A stretch of 41,357 nt of DNA from Campylobacterales bacterium (lineage in GTDB: Bacteria; Campylobacterota; Campylobacteria; Campylobacterales; QNZT01), in the NCBI GenBank assembly GCA_027081495.1, contig JALWKJ010000181.1, forward strand, positions 1 through 41,357. The letters run 5' to 3'. How positions within the stretch are numbered: the stretch's first letter is position 1; each line of letters starts with the position of its first letter. Below, one piece after another: positions 1-8,254 of this stretch. Both the position numbers and the translations under genes were made by a program. The notes under the pieces are model-generated. The model saw only the letters and a program-made list of their open reading frames with translations. It was not told the DNA's origin and did no database searches.

Positions 1-13
1 TTATATTTTAATC

Positions 14-133
14 GAGTTCTCTGAAAAATGATGTTTCTCTCAAACGGCTTCACGGCGGGTCCCCAAAATTTGTCCCAAATTTTGACCCTGCCGCTGTAGA
101 TGTTGTTCGAGAATCATATTTTTCAGTGAACTC
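14..133. repeat. Palindromic interspersed repeat, long copy
   Basis: The outer arms are 14-32 (GAGTTCTCTGAAAAATGAT) and 113-133, which reads back on the other strand as GAGTTCACTGAAAAATATGAT. They match over about 19 bp with one mismatch and a 2-nt indel. Inside, CAAAATTTG (64-72) and CAAATTTTG (76-84) form a perfect 9-bp hairpin with a 3-nt loop, extended by GGGT/ACCC and CGGC/GCCG. A shorter relative of the outer part lies at 28171-28222 without the internal segment. The element carries no ORF. It looks like a non-autonomous MITE or REP-like repeat; the family is not recognised. Confidence 0.7.
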
Positions 134-170
134 TATTATTTTGTTTAAATTTTATTAAATATATTTAAGT

Positions 171-176
171 TATAAT
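171..176 (+). promoter_or_regulatory. -10 box (TATAAT) for the PhzF-family gene
   Basis: A perfect TATAAT lies in a very AT-rich stretch 28 nt ahead of the GTG start. No good -35 is visible, which is common for Campylobacterota promoters. The predicted transcript would start near 183. Confidence 0.5.
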
Positions 177-204
177 CACATACCATAGATGCAAGGATAT
201 TGTT

Positions 205-999
205 GTGACTCTTGATATTTACCAAATCGACGCTTTTGCGGATCAAGTTTTTAAAGGCAATCCCGCCATTGTCTGTCCTCTTAACAAGTGGCTTGACGAT
301 TCGATAATGCAAAAAATCGCCTCTGAAAACAATGCGAGTGAAACCGCCTTTTTTGTAAAAGAAAATAGTCGCTACAACATTAGATGGTTTTCACCGACAA
401 AAGAGGTCGAGTTATGCGGTCATGCGACATTGGCGTCCGCATATGTGATTTTTAATTTTCTTGAACCCGCTATCGATCGTGTCGTATTTGATTCTATCAC
501 GGGAGAGATCGAAGTTCAAAAAAACGGTGAATTTTTATCATTGACGCTCAAAGCGAAAATGCCTGTTGCCGACGACGAATATCACACGCTTTTTAACGCA
601 ACGATAGGCGAAGAGCCTCTTAAAGTATTAAAAGGACTCGATTATATACTCATATACGAAAACGAAGAGATCATAAAAAATATCAAACCGAGATTCGACG
701 CGCTAAAGAGTCTTGATCTTCGCGGAATCTGCATCAGCGCAAAAGGCGACGAGAAAGATTTCGTTTTTAGATTTTTCGCTCCTAAACTCGGAGTAAATGA
801 AGATTTTATAACCGGTTCGGCATATGCTTCTTTAGCTCCTTTTTGGTCTAAAGTGCTAAATAAAGAGATACTTACATCAAAACAACTTTCACAAAGAGGC
901 AGCGATATAACTTGTAAACTTTTAGAAGGTGGGGAAAAAGTCTCCATTACAGGCAAAGCTTCCCTCTATTTCAAAGGAGAAATTTATCTGCCGATTTAA
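205..999 (+). CDS. PhzF family isomerase/epimerase-like protein
   Basis: The 264-aa protein belongs to the PhzF/DapF-like fold family. It has the N-terminal D-A-F-x-x-x-x-F-x-G-N-P segment (residues 9-20), the conserved acid in N-A-S-E-T-A-F-F (Glu46, the PhzF catalytic acid), E-L-C-G-H-A-T (69-75) and the late E-D-F-I-T-G-S-A motif. Family members isomerise small metabolites; the substrate of most homologues, including this one, cannot be told. The start is GTG at 205 with AAGGA at 193-197. The gene converges on the AI-2E gene and the two stop codons overlap by 4 nt (996-999). Confidence 0.85.
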   Translation: MTLDIYQIDAFADQVFKGNPAIVCPLNKWLDDSIMQKIASENNASETAFFVKENSRYNIRWFSPTKEVELCGHATLASAYVIFNFLEPAIDRVVFDSITGEIEVQKNGEFLSLTLKAKMPVADDEYHTLFNATIGEEPLKVLKGLDYILIYENEEIIKNIKPRFDALKSLDLRGICISAKGDEKDFVFRFFAPKLGVNEDFITGSAYASLAPFWSKVLNKEILTSKQLSQRGSDITCKLLEGGEKVSITGKASLYFKGEIYLPI

Positions 1000-2030
1000 G
1001 AGCTAAGATACTTCTCCTCATCCAACAATACTTTATATATCTTAACAAACGATATAAAAAATGTCGTAATGGCCGGCCCTATTATAACACCCCAAAAACC
1101 GAATGTCGTAAGCCCCGCGATTATAGAGAAAAATATTATCAAAGGATTGATCTTTGACGGAGATTTTATCATCAGATGATTTATCCAATTAATAATAATA
1201 GGTTTTATAAAAGTATCGGCAACAACGGATATAACCAAAATAGAATACAACGCTATCACCCAAGCGCCCACGCTGTCGCCGGTTGTGAAGTGATAAATAC
1301 TCAAAGGAAGCCACATTAAAGCCCCTCCGATTATAGGCACAAGCGATGCGAAACCGTACAATATGCCAAGAAGCAGTCCGTCATACCCGTATATAGTCGA
1401 TATCAAGGCAAATAGCGCGCCCTCGAATATAGCGGTAACAAGGGTAGAGTAAAAAACGATATTCATGACATTCGAGATTTCTTGAAAAAAAGCGCTATTT
1501 TGATCAAACGGTAAAATTCCTTTTAAAAATCTCACAAGATCTCTGCCGTAATAATTGGCAAAAAAATAGAAAATCAAGATCATGATCATATCTTTAAGAA
1601 AATCCGCGCTGCTTTTTAAAATCACCGTCGTATATTTAAGAATACTCTTTGTGATCTCCTTGGCGTCAATACCGTCTAAAAACTCTTGAATCTGAGGTTT
1701 GATAGGTCCTAGAAAATCCGGGATCTTAAGATGATTTTTAACATTTACCATTTTATCGACTACCGACGCGTCAAAATGCTGCATAGTCGAAGAGAGAGAA
1801 TTGAGCGCATATACGATCGGTGCAAAAAATAAAAGTCCCAGCACCAGCGTAAGTATTACCGATTTTGCCAATTTGTTTTTTACATAATTTCCAAGCGAAA
1901 TATTTAAATTACTCGTCGCTAAAGCAAGCAAAGACGCAATATAAAGCGGCATCCAAAAAGGTCTATAAAGATACCACACCCAATAAAGAACAAAAAGAAA
2001 CAATCCAAGAAGAAAATATTTTCTATTCAT
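996..2030 (-). CDS. AI-2E family transporter (PerM/TqsA-like)
   Basis: This is a multi-spanning inner-membrane protein of about 344 aa. Two N-terminal helices form a hairpin (Y-R-P-F-W-M-P turn), then comes a soluble segment around residues 70-140 and then five or six helices, the layout of the AI-2E exporter superfamily. Members export quorum signals or act as ion antiporters, so the cargo is unknown. I chose ATG 2030 because it overlaps the ruvB stop as ATGAATAG and matches the family N-terminus. In-frame starts at 2048 (ATG) and 2054 (TTG) would add 6 or 8 residues. It is the last gene of the panB-ruvB operon. Confidence 0.85.
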   Translation of the reverse strand: MNRKYFLLGLFLFVLYWVWYLYRPFWMPLYIASLLALATSNLNISLGNYVKNKLAKSVILTLVLGLLFFAPIVYALNSLSSTMQHFDASVVDKMVNVKNHLKIPDFLGPIKPQIQEFLDGIDAKEITKSILKYTTVILKSSADFLKDMIMILIFYFFANYYGRDLVRFLKGILPFDQNSAFFQEISNVMNIVFYSTLVTAIFEGALFALISTIYGYDGLLLGILYGFASLVPIIGGALMWLPLSIYHFTTGDSVGAWVIALYSILVISVVADTFIKPIIINWINHLMIKSPSKINPLIIFFSIIAGLTTFGFWGVIIGPAITTFFISFVKIYKVLLDEEKYLSS

Positions 2031-3057
2031 ATAAATTACCGCCCTCATGATCAAACAATGAAGGTTTTCGCTTTTGAGTCAACCTGAAAAGATCATATGT
2101 CTTTGGCGTCGCGATTCTTCCCCTTGCCGTTTTCTCGATATATCCGTTGGCGATAAGATACGGTTCTATTACATCCTCGATAGTTCCTTCATCTTCGCTA
2201 AGAGTCGCCGCGATAGTGCCAAGCCCCAAAGGCTTACTCTTCGCCTCGATAAGAAGTTCCAAAAATTTTATATCCATTTCATCAAAGCCCAGCTCATCTA
2301 CCCCGAGCTCATCAAGAGCGTAACGCGCTCTTTTTTGAGATATCTCTTTTTCATCCGCAACTTCCGCATAGTCGCGAATTCTTTTTAAAAGCCGCAATGC
2401 GATTCTCGGAGTTCCCCTGCTTCTTGCCGCGGTTTCTATACAAGCGTCGTCTCCCGCCAAACATCCTAATTTGTAAGACGCTTTTTTTATAATCTTCGCC
2501 AACTCTTCATGCGTATAAAACTGCAAACGAAAATGCATTCCGAAACGATCTCTAAGAGGAGAAGAGATCATACCCGCTCTAGTCGTAGCGCCTATAAGCG
2601 TAAAACGGGGTAAATCAAGCTTGATCGTCTGCGCCGCGGGACCGCTTCCTATAATGATATCCAATCTATAATCTTCCATCGCAGGATAAAGTATCTCCTC
2701 TATCGCCGGTGAAAGTCTATGAATTTCATCTATAAAAAGTATGTCGCCCTCTTCAAGATTTGTAAGTATCGCCGCGAGATCTCCGCTTTTTTCGATCATA
2801 GGCGCGGCCGTTGTTTTTATATTTGCGCTCATTTCATTTGCGATAATATTCGCCAAAGTCGTTTTTCCAAGCCCCGGAGGTCCAAAAAAAAGCACATGAT
2901 CTAGGGCTTCATCTCTTTTTCGAGCCGCTTTTATAAAAACCTGTAAATTTTTTTTTATCTTTTCCTGTCCGATATATTCATCCCACCCCGAAGGTCTCAG
3001 GCTAATCTCATAATCTTTTTCGAGGTCAAGTTTTTCAACTTCTACTATTCTTTGCAT
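2023..3057 (-). CDS. ruvB: Holliday junction branch migration ATPase RuvB
   Basis: The 344-aa hexameric AAA+ motor works with RuvA on Holliday junctions. Visible motifs are Walker A G-P-P-G-L-G-K-T-T (59-67), Walker B D-I-L-F-I-D-E-I-H-R-L, sensor 1 G-A-T-T-R-A-G, the arginine-finger segment S-P-L-R-D-R-F-G and a C-terminal winged helix with R-G-R-I-A-T-P. Length is normal for the family. Its ATG overlaps the panB stop (TGATG) and its stop overlaps the AI-2E start, so the three genes are translationally coupled. No ruvA or ruvC lies nearby. Confidence 0.98.
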   Translation of the reverse strand: MQRIVEVEKLDLEKDYEISLRPSGWDEYIGQEKIKKNLQVFIKAARKRDEALDHVLFFGPPGLGKTTLANIIANEMSANIKTTAAPMIEKSGDLAAILTNLEEGDILFIDEIHRLSPAIEEILYPAMEDYRLDIIIGSGPAAQTIKLDLPRFTLIGATTRAGMISSPLRDRFGMHFRLQFYTHEELAKIIKKASYKLGCLAGDDACIETAARSRGTPRIALRLLKRIRDYAEVADEKEISQKRARYALDELGVDELGFDEMDIKFLELLIEAKSKPLGLGTIAATLSEDEGTIEDVIEPYLIANGYIEKTARGRIATPKTYDLFRLTQKRKPSLFDHEGGNLYE

Positions 3058-3869
3058 CAGTATGTATGCTCTCTGTCTGGAAATTCTCTTTTTTTAACTT
3101 CACTCGCGTATTTAAAAAGAGCTTCGCGGATCAATTTCGCACCGGACATATACTCTTTTACGAACTTGGGCTTAAAATCTTCAAAAAATCCAAACGCATC
3201 GCTCCAAACGAGAACTTGACCGTCCGTATGAACCCCGGCTCCTATGCCGATGGTAGGAATTTTAACGGCTTTTGTTATAGCTTTTGCGGCTTCGCTTTTT
3301 ACGCCTTCAACGACTATGGCAAAAGCCCCGGCTTTTTCGATCGCCAAAGCATCTTCAATGAGAGAATTTACGCTTTGAGTATCTTTGCCTTTTACGCGAT
3401 AACCGCCCTCGCTTCTGACAAACTGAGGCATTAAACCGATATGTCCCATAACTGCTATCGAATTTTCACACAATCTCTTTATAATATTCGCCCGCTCTTT
3501 TCCTCCTTCTATCTTTACCGCATGAGCATCGGTTTTTCTGTAAACATCGACGGCGTTTTTTAACGCTATATCTTCATTCGTATATGAACCAAAAGGCATA
3601 TCAAGTACGATTAAAGCCGATTTTGCGCCGCTGCATACCGCTTTTGTATGATAAATCATGATCTCCATATTTGCGCTAAGCGTATCGTTTTTGCCCATAA
3701 AACTCATATTTAAACTATCGCCTACTAATATAATATCTACCGATTCGTCAAATATTTTGGCAAAAAGCGCATCATATGCCGTTATCATAACTATCGGCTC
3801 GATCGACTTCATACTCTTGATCGTCGAAATCGTAACTTTACTTCTTTCCTTAGGCGTTTGAATACTCAA
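3057..3869 (-). CDS. panB: 3-methyl-2-oxobutanoate hydroxymethyltransferase (PanB)
   Basis: PanB makes ketopantoate from 2-oxoisovalerate and methylene-THF, the first committed step to pantothenate and CoA. The motifs P-I-V-M-I-T-A-Y-D-A, V-G-D-S-L-N-M, D-M-P-F-G-S-Y, K-I-E-G-G, M-G-H-I-G-L-M-P-Q and G-I-G-A-G are present. The reading frame is open to a TTG at 3905, but I prefer TTG 3869: GGAG lies 6 nt upstream, it yields the usual length (270 aa) and it leaves a sensible leader from the divergent promoter. It is the first gene of panB-ruvB-AI-2E. Confidence 0.95.
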   Translation of the reverse strand: MSIQTPKERSKVTISTIKSMKSIEPIVMITAYDALFAKIFDESVDIILVGDSLNMSFMGKNDTLSANMEIMIYHTKAVCSGAKSALIVLDMPFGSYTNEDIALKNAVDVYRKTDAHAVKIEGGKERANIIKRLCENSIAVMGHIGLMPQFVRSEGGYRVKGKDTQSVNSLIEDALAIEKAGAFAIVVEGVKSEAAKAITKAVKIPTIGIGAGVHTDGQVLVWSDAFGFFEDFKPKFVKEYMSGAKLIREALFKYASEVKKREFPDREHTY

Positions 3870-3907
3870 ATCTCTCTCCTGATGCAACTTAAATGATTTT
3901 ACCAAAA

Positions 3908-3939
3908 AATTTGTTATAATTACAATTTTATAACAAATT
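3908..3939. promoter_or_regulatory. Palindromic divergent panB/trpA promoter
   Basis: AATTTGTTATAA (3908-3919) and TTATAACAAATT (3928-3939) form a perfect 12-bp inverted repeat with an 8-nt spacer. The left arm plus one base gives TATAAT for trpA (3915-3920, plus strand). The right arm gives TATAAA on the minus strand for panB (3932-3927). Both genes would start transcription within about 10 nt of the palindrome. It could be an operator or simply two back-to-back -10 regions. Confidence 0.65.
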
Positions 3940-3962
3940 GAAATATTACGGAGTCTATTTTT

Positions 3963-4703
3963 TTGAAAAAACTTGTCGCATACATAACTACGGCTCTGCC
4001 CGATCCCGATTTTACCGAAGACGCGGCGCTCGCCCTCAAAGAGGCGGGCGTAGATACGCTTGAGCTGGGCGTGCCCTTTTCAGATCCAGTGGCCGACGGT
4101 CCGATCATCGAAGAAGCAAACCTGAAATCTCTTCAAAACGGTTTCAAAATGAAACAACTTATCACCGTTTCAAAAGTTATCGCAAAAGAGATAGATACTA
4201 TATGGATGGGATATTTTAATCCTTTTTACCACAGAGGTATAGAAAAGATAACAAAAGAGGCCAAAAATCTCGGGATAAGCGGTTTTATCATTCCCGATCT
4301 CCCGCATGAAGAAGCCCTCGCATATAAAAAACATTTTGTAGAAAATGAACTCGCACTCATCGATTTCGTAGCTCCTACCGACTCGAAAGAGCGTATAAAA
4401 ACCATCGCTAAAAATGCCGAAAAATTCATATATCTTGTCGCATATACCGGAATTACGGGCTCCGGTAAACAAGAAAACTTAACTGCCGTTATAGAAGATA
4501 TCAGAGATACTACAAAGACGGAAATTTTTATCGGATTTGGCGTAAATGAAAAAACGGCAAAACAAAAAGCTCGTAATGTTGACGGCGTGATTGTAGGAAG
4601 CGCTTTTGTTTCGATTATTCTCGACGCGTCGCTATCATATACGGAAAAAATTGAAAAAATGCAAGATTTAGCAAAAAAAATCAAAGAAGAGATCAATAAT
4701 TAA
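3963..4703 (+). CDS. trpA: Tryptophan synthase alpha subunit
   Basis: The TIM-barrel lyase converts indole-3-glycerol phosphate to indole and G3P and passes indole to TrpB. The 246-aa protein has L-E-L-G-V-P-F-S-D-P-V-A-D-G-P (catalytic Glu and Asp), the P-D-L-P-H-E-E segment, V-A-Y-T-G-I-T-G-S-G (phosphate loop) and G-F-G-V-N. The start is TTG with GGAG at 3950-3953. It stands alone: no other trp gene is adjacent, so the pathway is dispersed in this genome. Confidence 0.95.
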   Translation: MKKLVAYITTALPDPDFTEDAALALKEAGVDTLELGVPFSDPVADGPIIEEANLKSLQNGFKMKQLITVSKVIAKEIDTIWMGYFNPFYHRGIEKITKEAKNLGISGFIIPDLPHEEALAYKKHFVENELALIDFVAPTDSKERIKTIAKNAEKFIYLVAYTGITGSGKQENLTAVIEDIRDTTKTEIFIGFGVNEKTAKQKARNVDGVIVGSAFVSIILDASLSYTEKIEKMQDLAKKIKEEINN

Positions 4704-4766
4704 TTATTTTTTTTAAATTGCCGATATTAAGATATTAAAAATAAACTATATTAAAATCGGAGCGGC

Positions 4767-6599
4767 ATGAAATTACGGGAGATATTAACAAGCAACTTTC
4801 ATTTTTCTGAAAATGAAGCTCTCCTTAAATACCGCTTCAAACTTATAAACTCCATGTTTCTTGCCGGAATTTTATTTGCTACTATAGCGGGTATTTTACG
4901 ATTTTTTATGGGAGATTATAGCGCCGGAATACTGGATTTTACGATGGTGCTCTCTTTTTCGATAAGCTTTTTTTATCTAAGAAGCGATAAAAAAGTTTTT
5001 GATTTAGTTTCCTCAATGCAAATGGCTATAGTATTTGTACTTTTCACTTTTATCACCGTCGCTTTGAAAGACGATCATACTAAACTTTTATGGTATGCCT
5101 TGGCGATAACGGTAACATATATGTTAAAAGGCATAAAAGCCGGATCGCTAATGACCGCCGCTACTATTTTAACGCTGACGGTTTTGTATATTATTCCCGC
5201 GATCGATCTTAGCATGCGCCCCGGAGAGCTTGTGATCTCATTTTTATTTTATATAACGCTTTCCGTTTTTATCGCTTTTTCCGTTATACAACAACAGATG
5301 AGTCTAAATAATGTTCAACAGGCAAATTCAAAAATAAAAAAGCAGCAACTCTATCTGCATAAACAGTTAAGAACGAACCCGTCAACAAATCTGCCAAATA
5401 CGCTTGCGTTAAAAGAGCGTTTATCCGTTACTAAATGTTCGGTCGCTCTTGTCAATCTTAAAATTGACGACTTTACGCAAATATCGAATATATTCGGTCA
5501 TGAAAAAGCTATGAGTCTCACGACGGAGATCGCAAAAATACTACGAAGATTTGAAAACGATCACATCAATCTTTTTCATAGCGAACCGGAACAATTCTCT
5601 TTTTTGATAAAAAAATATGAAAAAAACAGCGATGTTCATCTCGCAAAAACGATAAAGACATTTTTTGAAAACAGATCAATCATCGTCCAAGAGTTGGAAA
5701 TATCCATATCTTTTTCTATCGGTATCGCTAGAGGAGATAAACAAAAACTGATTGTTCATGCAAATGCCGCGCTTCATGAAGCTATAGAAGAGGGTACAAA
5801 CAACCTCAAAGTATTTAAACTAGATGAAAAAAAAGAGGCTCAACAAAAAAACAATCTTTACTGGAACAGTAAAATCAAAGAGGTTATAACGCAAGGAAAT
5901 CTAAGAGTCTATTATCAGCCTATCGTAAACAATAAAAACGGACAAATAGATAAATACGAGTGTCTTATTCGCGCTATCGACAACGATAAAGTGATTCCTC
6001 CTTTTTTCTTCCTGCAAGCGGCAAAATCCAGAGGGATGTTACCCAACATCACAAAAATAGTCATAGAAGAGAGTTTCAAAATATTTTCGGCAAATAATTT
6101 AAAATTTTCCATAAATATAACCGATGATGATTTAAAGCATAACTATTTAACAAGATTTTTAAAAAAAATGAGCAAAATGTACAATATTTCTCCAAACAGA
6201 GTTTATCTGGAAGTTTTGGAAAATATAACCTCGGCAAAATCATACGATGCCGTAAAACAGTTTGAAGCCCTTAAAAATGCGGGCTATCAGATCGCGATAG
6301 ACGACTTTGGCACGGAAGCGTCCAACTTCAGTCGTCTAATGACTCTCGATGCGGATATCATAAAAATAGACGGTCAATTTATCAAAAACCTAGATACTAA
6401 CGCCAATAGCGTTAAAATCGTAGAAACGATAGTCTCTTTAGCAAAAAAGCTGGAAGTAGAGACCGTCGCCGAGTTTGTTCATAGTGAAGAGATATACGAA
6501 ATCGTTAGAAAACTCGGTGTCGATTACTCGCAAGGATATTATTTTTCCCCGCCATTACCGCAGATTCAAGTTAGCTCAAAGCATCATGTAGTTGCGTAA
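4767..6599 (+). CDS. Membrane GGDEF/EAL domain protein, probable c-di-GMP phosphodiesterase
   Basis: The 610-aa protein has about six membrane helices (residues 20-180), a coiled linker, a GGDEF domain (about 205-350) and an EAL domain (about 365-605). The GGDEF signature is degenerate: S-E-P-E-Q-F sits where GGDEF is expected (about 271), so cyclase activity is unlikely. The EAL side keeps E-C-L-I-R (EAL position), S-I-N-I-T, L-E-V-L-E, I-D-D-F-G-T, I-K-I-D-G, A-E-F-V and Q-G-Y-Y-F-S-P-P, the metal and catalytic residues. Probable role: membrane-anchored c-di-GMP hydrolase, perhaps allosterically tuned by its dead GGDEF. Monocistronic; GGAG at 4759-4762. Confidence 0.9.
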   Translation: MKLREILTSNFHFSENEALLKYRFKLINSMFLAGILFATIAGILRFFMGDYSAGILDFTMVLSFSISFFYLRSDKKVFDLVSSMQMAIVFVLFTFITVALKDDHTKLLWYALAITVTYMLKGIKAGSLMTAATILTLTVLYIIPAIDLSMRPGELVISFLFYITLSVFIAFSVIQQQMSLNNVQQANSKIKKQQLYLHKQLRTNPSTNLPNTLALKERLSVTKCSVALVNLKIDDFTQISNIFGHEKAMSLTTEIAKILRRFENDHINLFHSEPEQFSFLIKKYEKNSDVHLAKTIKTFFENRSIIVQELEISISFSIGIARGDKQKLIVHANAALHEAIEEGTNNLKVFKLDEKKEAQQKNNLYWNSKIKEVITQGNLRVYYQPIVNNKNGQIDKYECLIRAIDNDKVIPPFFFLQAAKSRGMLPNITKIVIEESFKIFSANNLKFSINITDDDLKHNYLTRFLKKMSKMYNISPNRVYLEVLENITSAKSYDAVKQFEALKNAGYQIAIDDFGTEASNFSRLMTLDADIIKIDGQFIKNLDTNANSVKIVETIVSLAKKLEVETVAEFVHSEEIYEIVRKLGVDYSQGYYFSPPLPQIQVSSKHHVVA

Positions 6600-6696
6600 C
6601 AATATAAAAATTTTATACCGTTTTTTATAAACACTATTTATGAAATAACTCTTTTTGTCGATTTATTATCAAACACAATTAAAGGATAACTTCACA

Positions 6697-7635
6697 ATGA
6701 AACAAAAATACAGACTTGTAACAAGAAGCGATATGGATGGACTGGTATGCGCCGTGCTGTTAAAACATCTCGATATGATCGACGATATAAAATTTGTCCA
6801 CCCAAAAGATATGCAAGACGGATTGATAGAGATAACAAATAACGACATCACGACAAACCTTCCGTATGTAAAAGATGCATATATATCCTTTGATCATCAT
6901 TTAAGCGAAACGATCAGAAACGAAAAACATAAAAATCATATAATCGATCCAAGCGCCCCCTCCGCCGCCGAAGTGGTTTATAACTACTATGGAGGAAAAG
7001 AGGTTTTTCCAAAACATTTTATTCCCATGATGAAAGCCGCAAACAAAGCCGACTCGGCACAGTTTTCAAAAGAAGACATATTGGATCCAAAAGGGTGGGA
7101 TCTGCTTAGCTTTCTTATGGATTCAAGAACGGGTCTTGGTCGCTTCAGAAATTTTAGAATCTCAAATTACAATCTCATGATGAATCTAATAGACGCGTGC
7201 AAAGATCAAAATATCGATGAAATTTTGACACTACCCGATGTAGTACAGAGGATAGAACTTTATAACAAATATAAAGAAGAGTTTATAGATCAGATTAAAA
7301 GATGTTCAACTGTTTACGACAATGTCGTACTTCTTGATCTAACAGGCGAAGATATTATCTACCCGGGAAATCGCTTTATGATTTACGCGCTTTTTCCGCA
7401 AGTAACCGTTTCTATACATAAAATATGGGGATTTCAAAAACAAAATACCGTATTTGCGGTCGGAAAATCTATTATCAATAAAACTTCAAAAGCAAACATC
7501 GGAGATATCATGCTTCACTACAACGGCGGCGGGCATATGGCGGCGGGAACTTGTCAGGTACCTCATGAGAGCGCCGATGCCGTACTTGAGGATATCATAG
7601 AGAAACTAAGAGAGCCGGTAGTTTGCGAGGCTTGA
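6697..7635 (+). CDS. DHH/DHHA1 family phosphoesterase (exopolyphosphatase-like)
   Basis: The 312-aa protein has the DHH-family metal motifs: S-D-M-D-G near residue 11, F-D-H-H near residue 65 and the C-terminal DHHA1 signature G-G-G-H-M-A-A-G. Family members hydrolyse short RNA, pAp, cyclic dinucleotides or polyphosphate; the exact substrate is not evident. The start is ATG 6697 with AAAGGA upstream; an in-frame extension to 6655 lacks a ribosome site. The stop codon TGA (7633-7635) lies inside the -35 box of ssrA. Confidence 0.85.
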   Translation: MKQKYRLVTRSDMDGLVCAVLLKHLDMIDDIKFVHPKDMQDGLIEITNNDITTNLPYVKDAYISFDHHLSETIRNEKHKNHIIDPSAPSAAEVVYNYYGGKEVFPKHFIPMMKAANKADSAQFSKEDILDPKGWDLLSFLMDSRTGLGRFRNFRISNYNLMMNLIDACKDQNIDEILTLPDVVQRIELYNKYKEEFIDQIKRCSTVYDNVVLLDLTGEDIIYPGNRFMIYALFPQVTVSIHKIWGFQKQNTVFAVGKSIINKTSKANIGDIMLHYNGGGHMAAGTCQVPHESADAVLEDIIEKLREPVVCEA

Positions 7636-7660
7636 CAAAAATGAAAAAAAGTGATATATT
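7632..7660 (+). promoter_or_regulatory. Consensus sigma-70 promoter of ssrA
   Basis: TTGACA at 7632-7637, a 17-nt spacer and TATATT at 7655-7660 form an almost perfect promoter. Transcription should start near 7667, leaving about 33 nt of 5' leader for RNase P to remove before mature tmRNA. The -35 box overlaps the stop codon of the DHH gene. Confidence 0.85.
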
Positions 7661-7699
7661 TAAATCGTATTGAAATCCGGTGCATACGCATCGGCTTGC

Positions 7700-8080
7700 G
7701 GGAGTGACCTGGCTTTCGACAGGAGCGGGTTGGAACTGATTGCATGTAGTCTTTGAAAGACTTAAAACTATCTCGTTAAATATAAACGCAAACAATACAA
7801 ATTATAGACCTGCGCTCGCTGTAGCGTAAGAGACACTAAGTCCGGTCAGTTATATGCACCATCTCCGGCTGCTTGAGACGCATATAGCTTCATATAAAAC
7901 AAAATGCAGCTTGGAAAGTAAGCTCGCTCAAACTTGCTTTCGACTTCTTTGGGCTATGGATAAAGCCGGCCGGCGGGCGAAGGGTAGGCTTTATCGACAA
8001 CAAACTTCGCCGCTAAGCATGTAGAGATCAGTTTTGGAACCTGCTTGTGGACTGGGGTTCGATTCCCCACACTTCCACCA
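7700..8080 (+). ncRNA. ssrA: Transfer-messenger RNA (tmRNA)
   Basis: tmRNA rescues stalled ribosomes and tags their products. The 5' end GGGAGTG (7700-7706) pairs with CACTTCC (8070-8076) to form the acceptor stem, followed by encoded A-CCA. The T arm GGGGTTCGATTCCCC (8054-8068) is intact and the 5' tRNA-like region TGGCTTTCGAC is typical. The tag frame starts at GCA 7788. At 381 nt it is one-piece, not permuted. It has its own strong promoter; no smpB is in the window. Confidence 0.97.
7788..7829 (+). other. tmRNA proteolysis-tag reading frame
   Basis: Reading from GCA gives A-N-N-T-N-Y-R-P-A-L-A-V-A followed by TAA (7827-7829). Together with the alanine carried by tmRNA the appended tag is AANNTNYRPALAVA. 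The hydrophobic A-L-A-V-A tail fits a ClpXP/Lon-type degron. Confidence 0.9.
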
Positions 8081-8197
8081 ATAAACAATCTAACACCTTC
8101 TAATAAAACCCCTGAATATACGAGTTTTAAAGCCAATTTACACTCTAAGTCAATCTAACTTAAATCAATAGTTTCTAAGAATTTAAGGGATACTAGC

Positions 8198-8203
8198 TAT
8201 AAT
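8198..8203 (+). promoter_or_regulatory. -10 box upstream of the small ORF and toxin-antitoxin genes
   Basis: A perfect TATAAT in the tmRNA-downstream gap, with no clear -35. Transcription from about 8210 would run through the tmRNA-end-like repeat and the hairpin region before the 46-aa ORF. Confidence 0.4.
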
Positions 8204-8220
8204 CTCAACACATCCTTATT

Positions 8221-8240
8221 ACTCCACCAATAAATAATCT
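8221..8240 (+). repeat. Near-copy of the tmRNA 3' end (attachment-site-like)
   Basis: ACTCCACCAATAAATAATCT matches the end of ssrA and its flank, ACTTCCACCAATAAACAATCT (8071-8091), with one single-base gap and one mismatch. The copies are 150 bp apart in the same orientation. The ssrA 3' end is a well-known integration site, so this looks like an old att duplication next to a toxin-antitoxin pair. No integrase gene is present. Confidence 0.5.
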
Positions 8241-8254
8241 GAATTATCAATACA

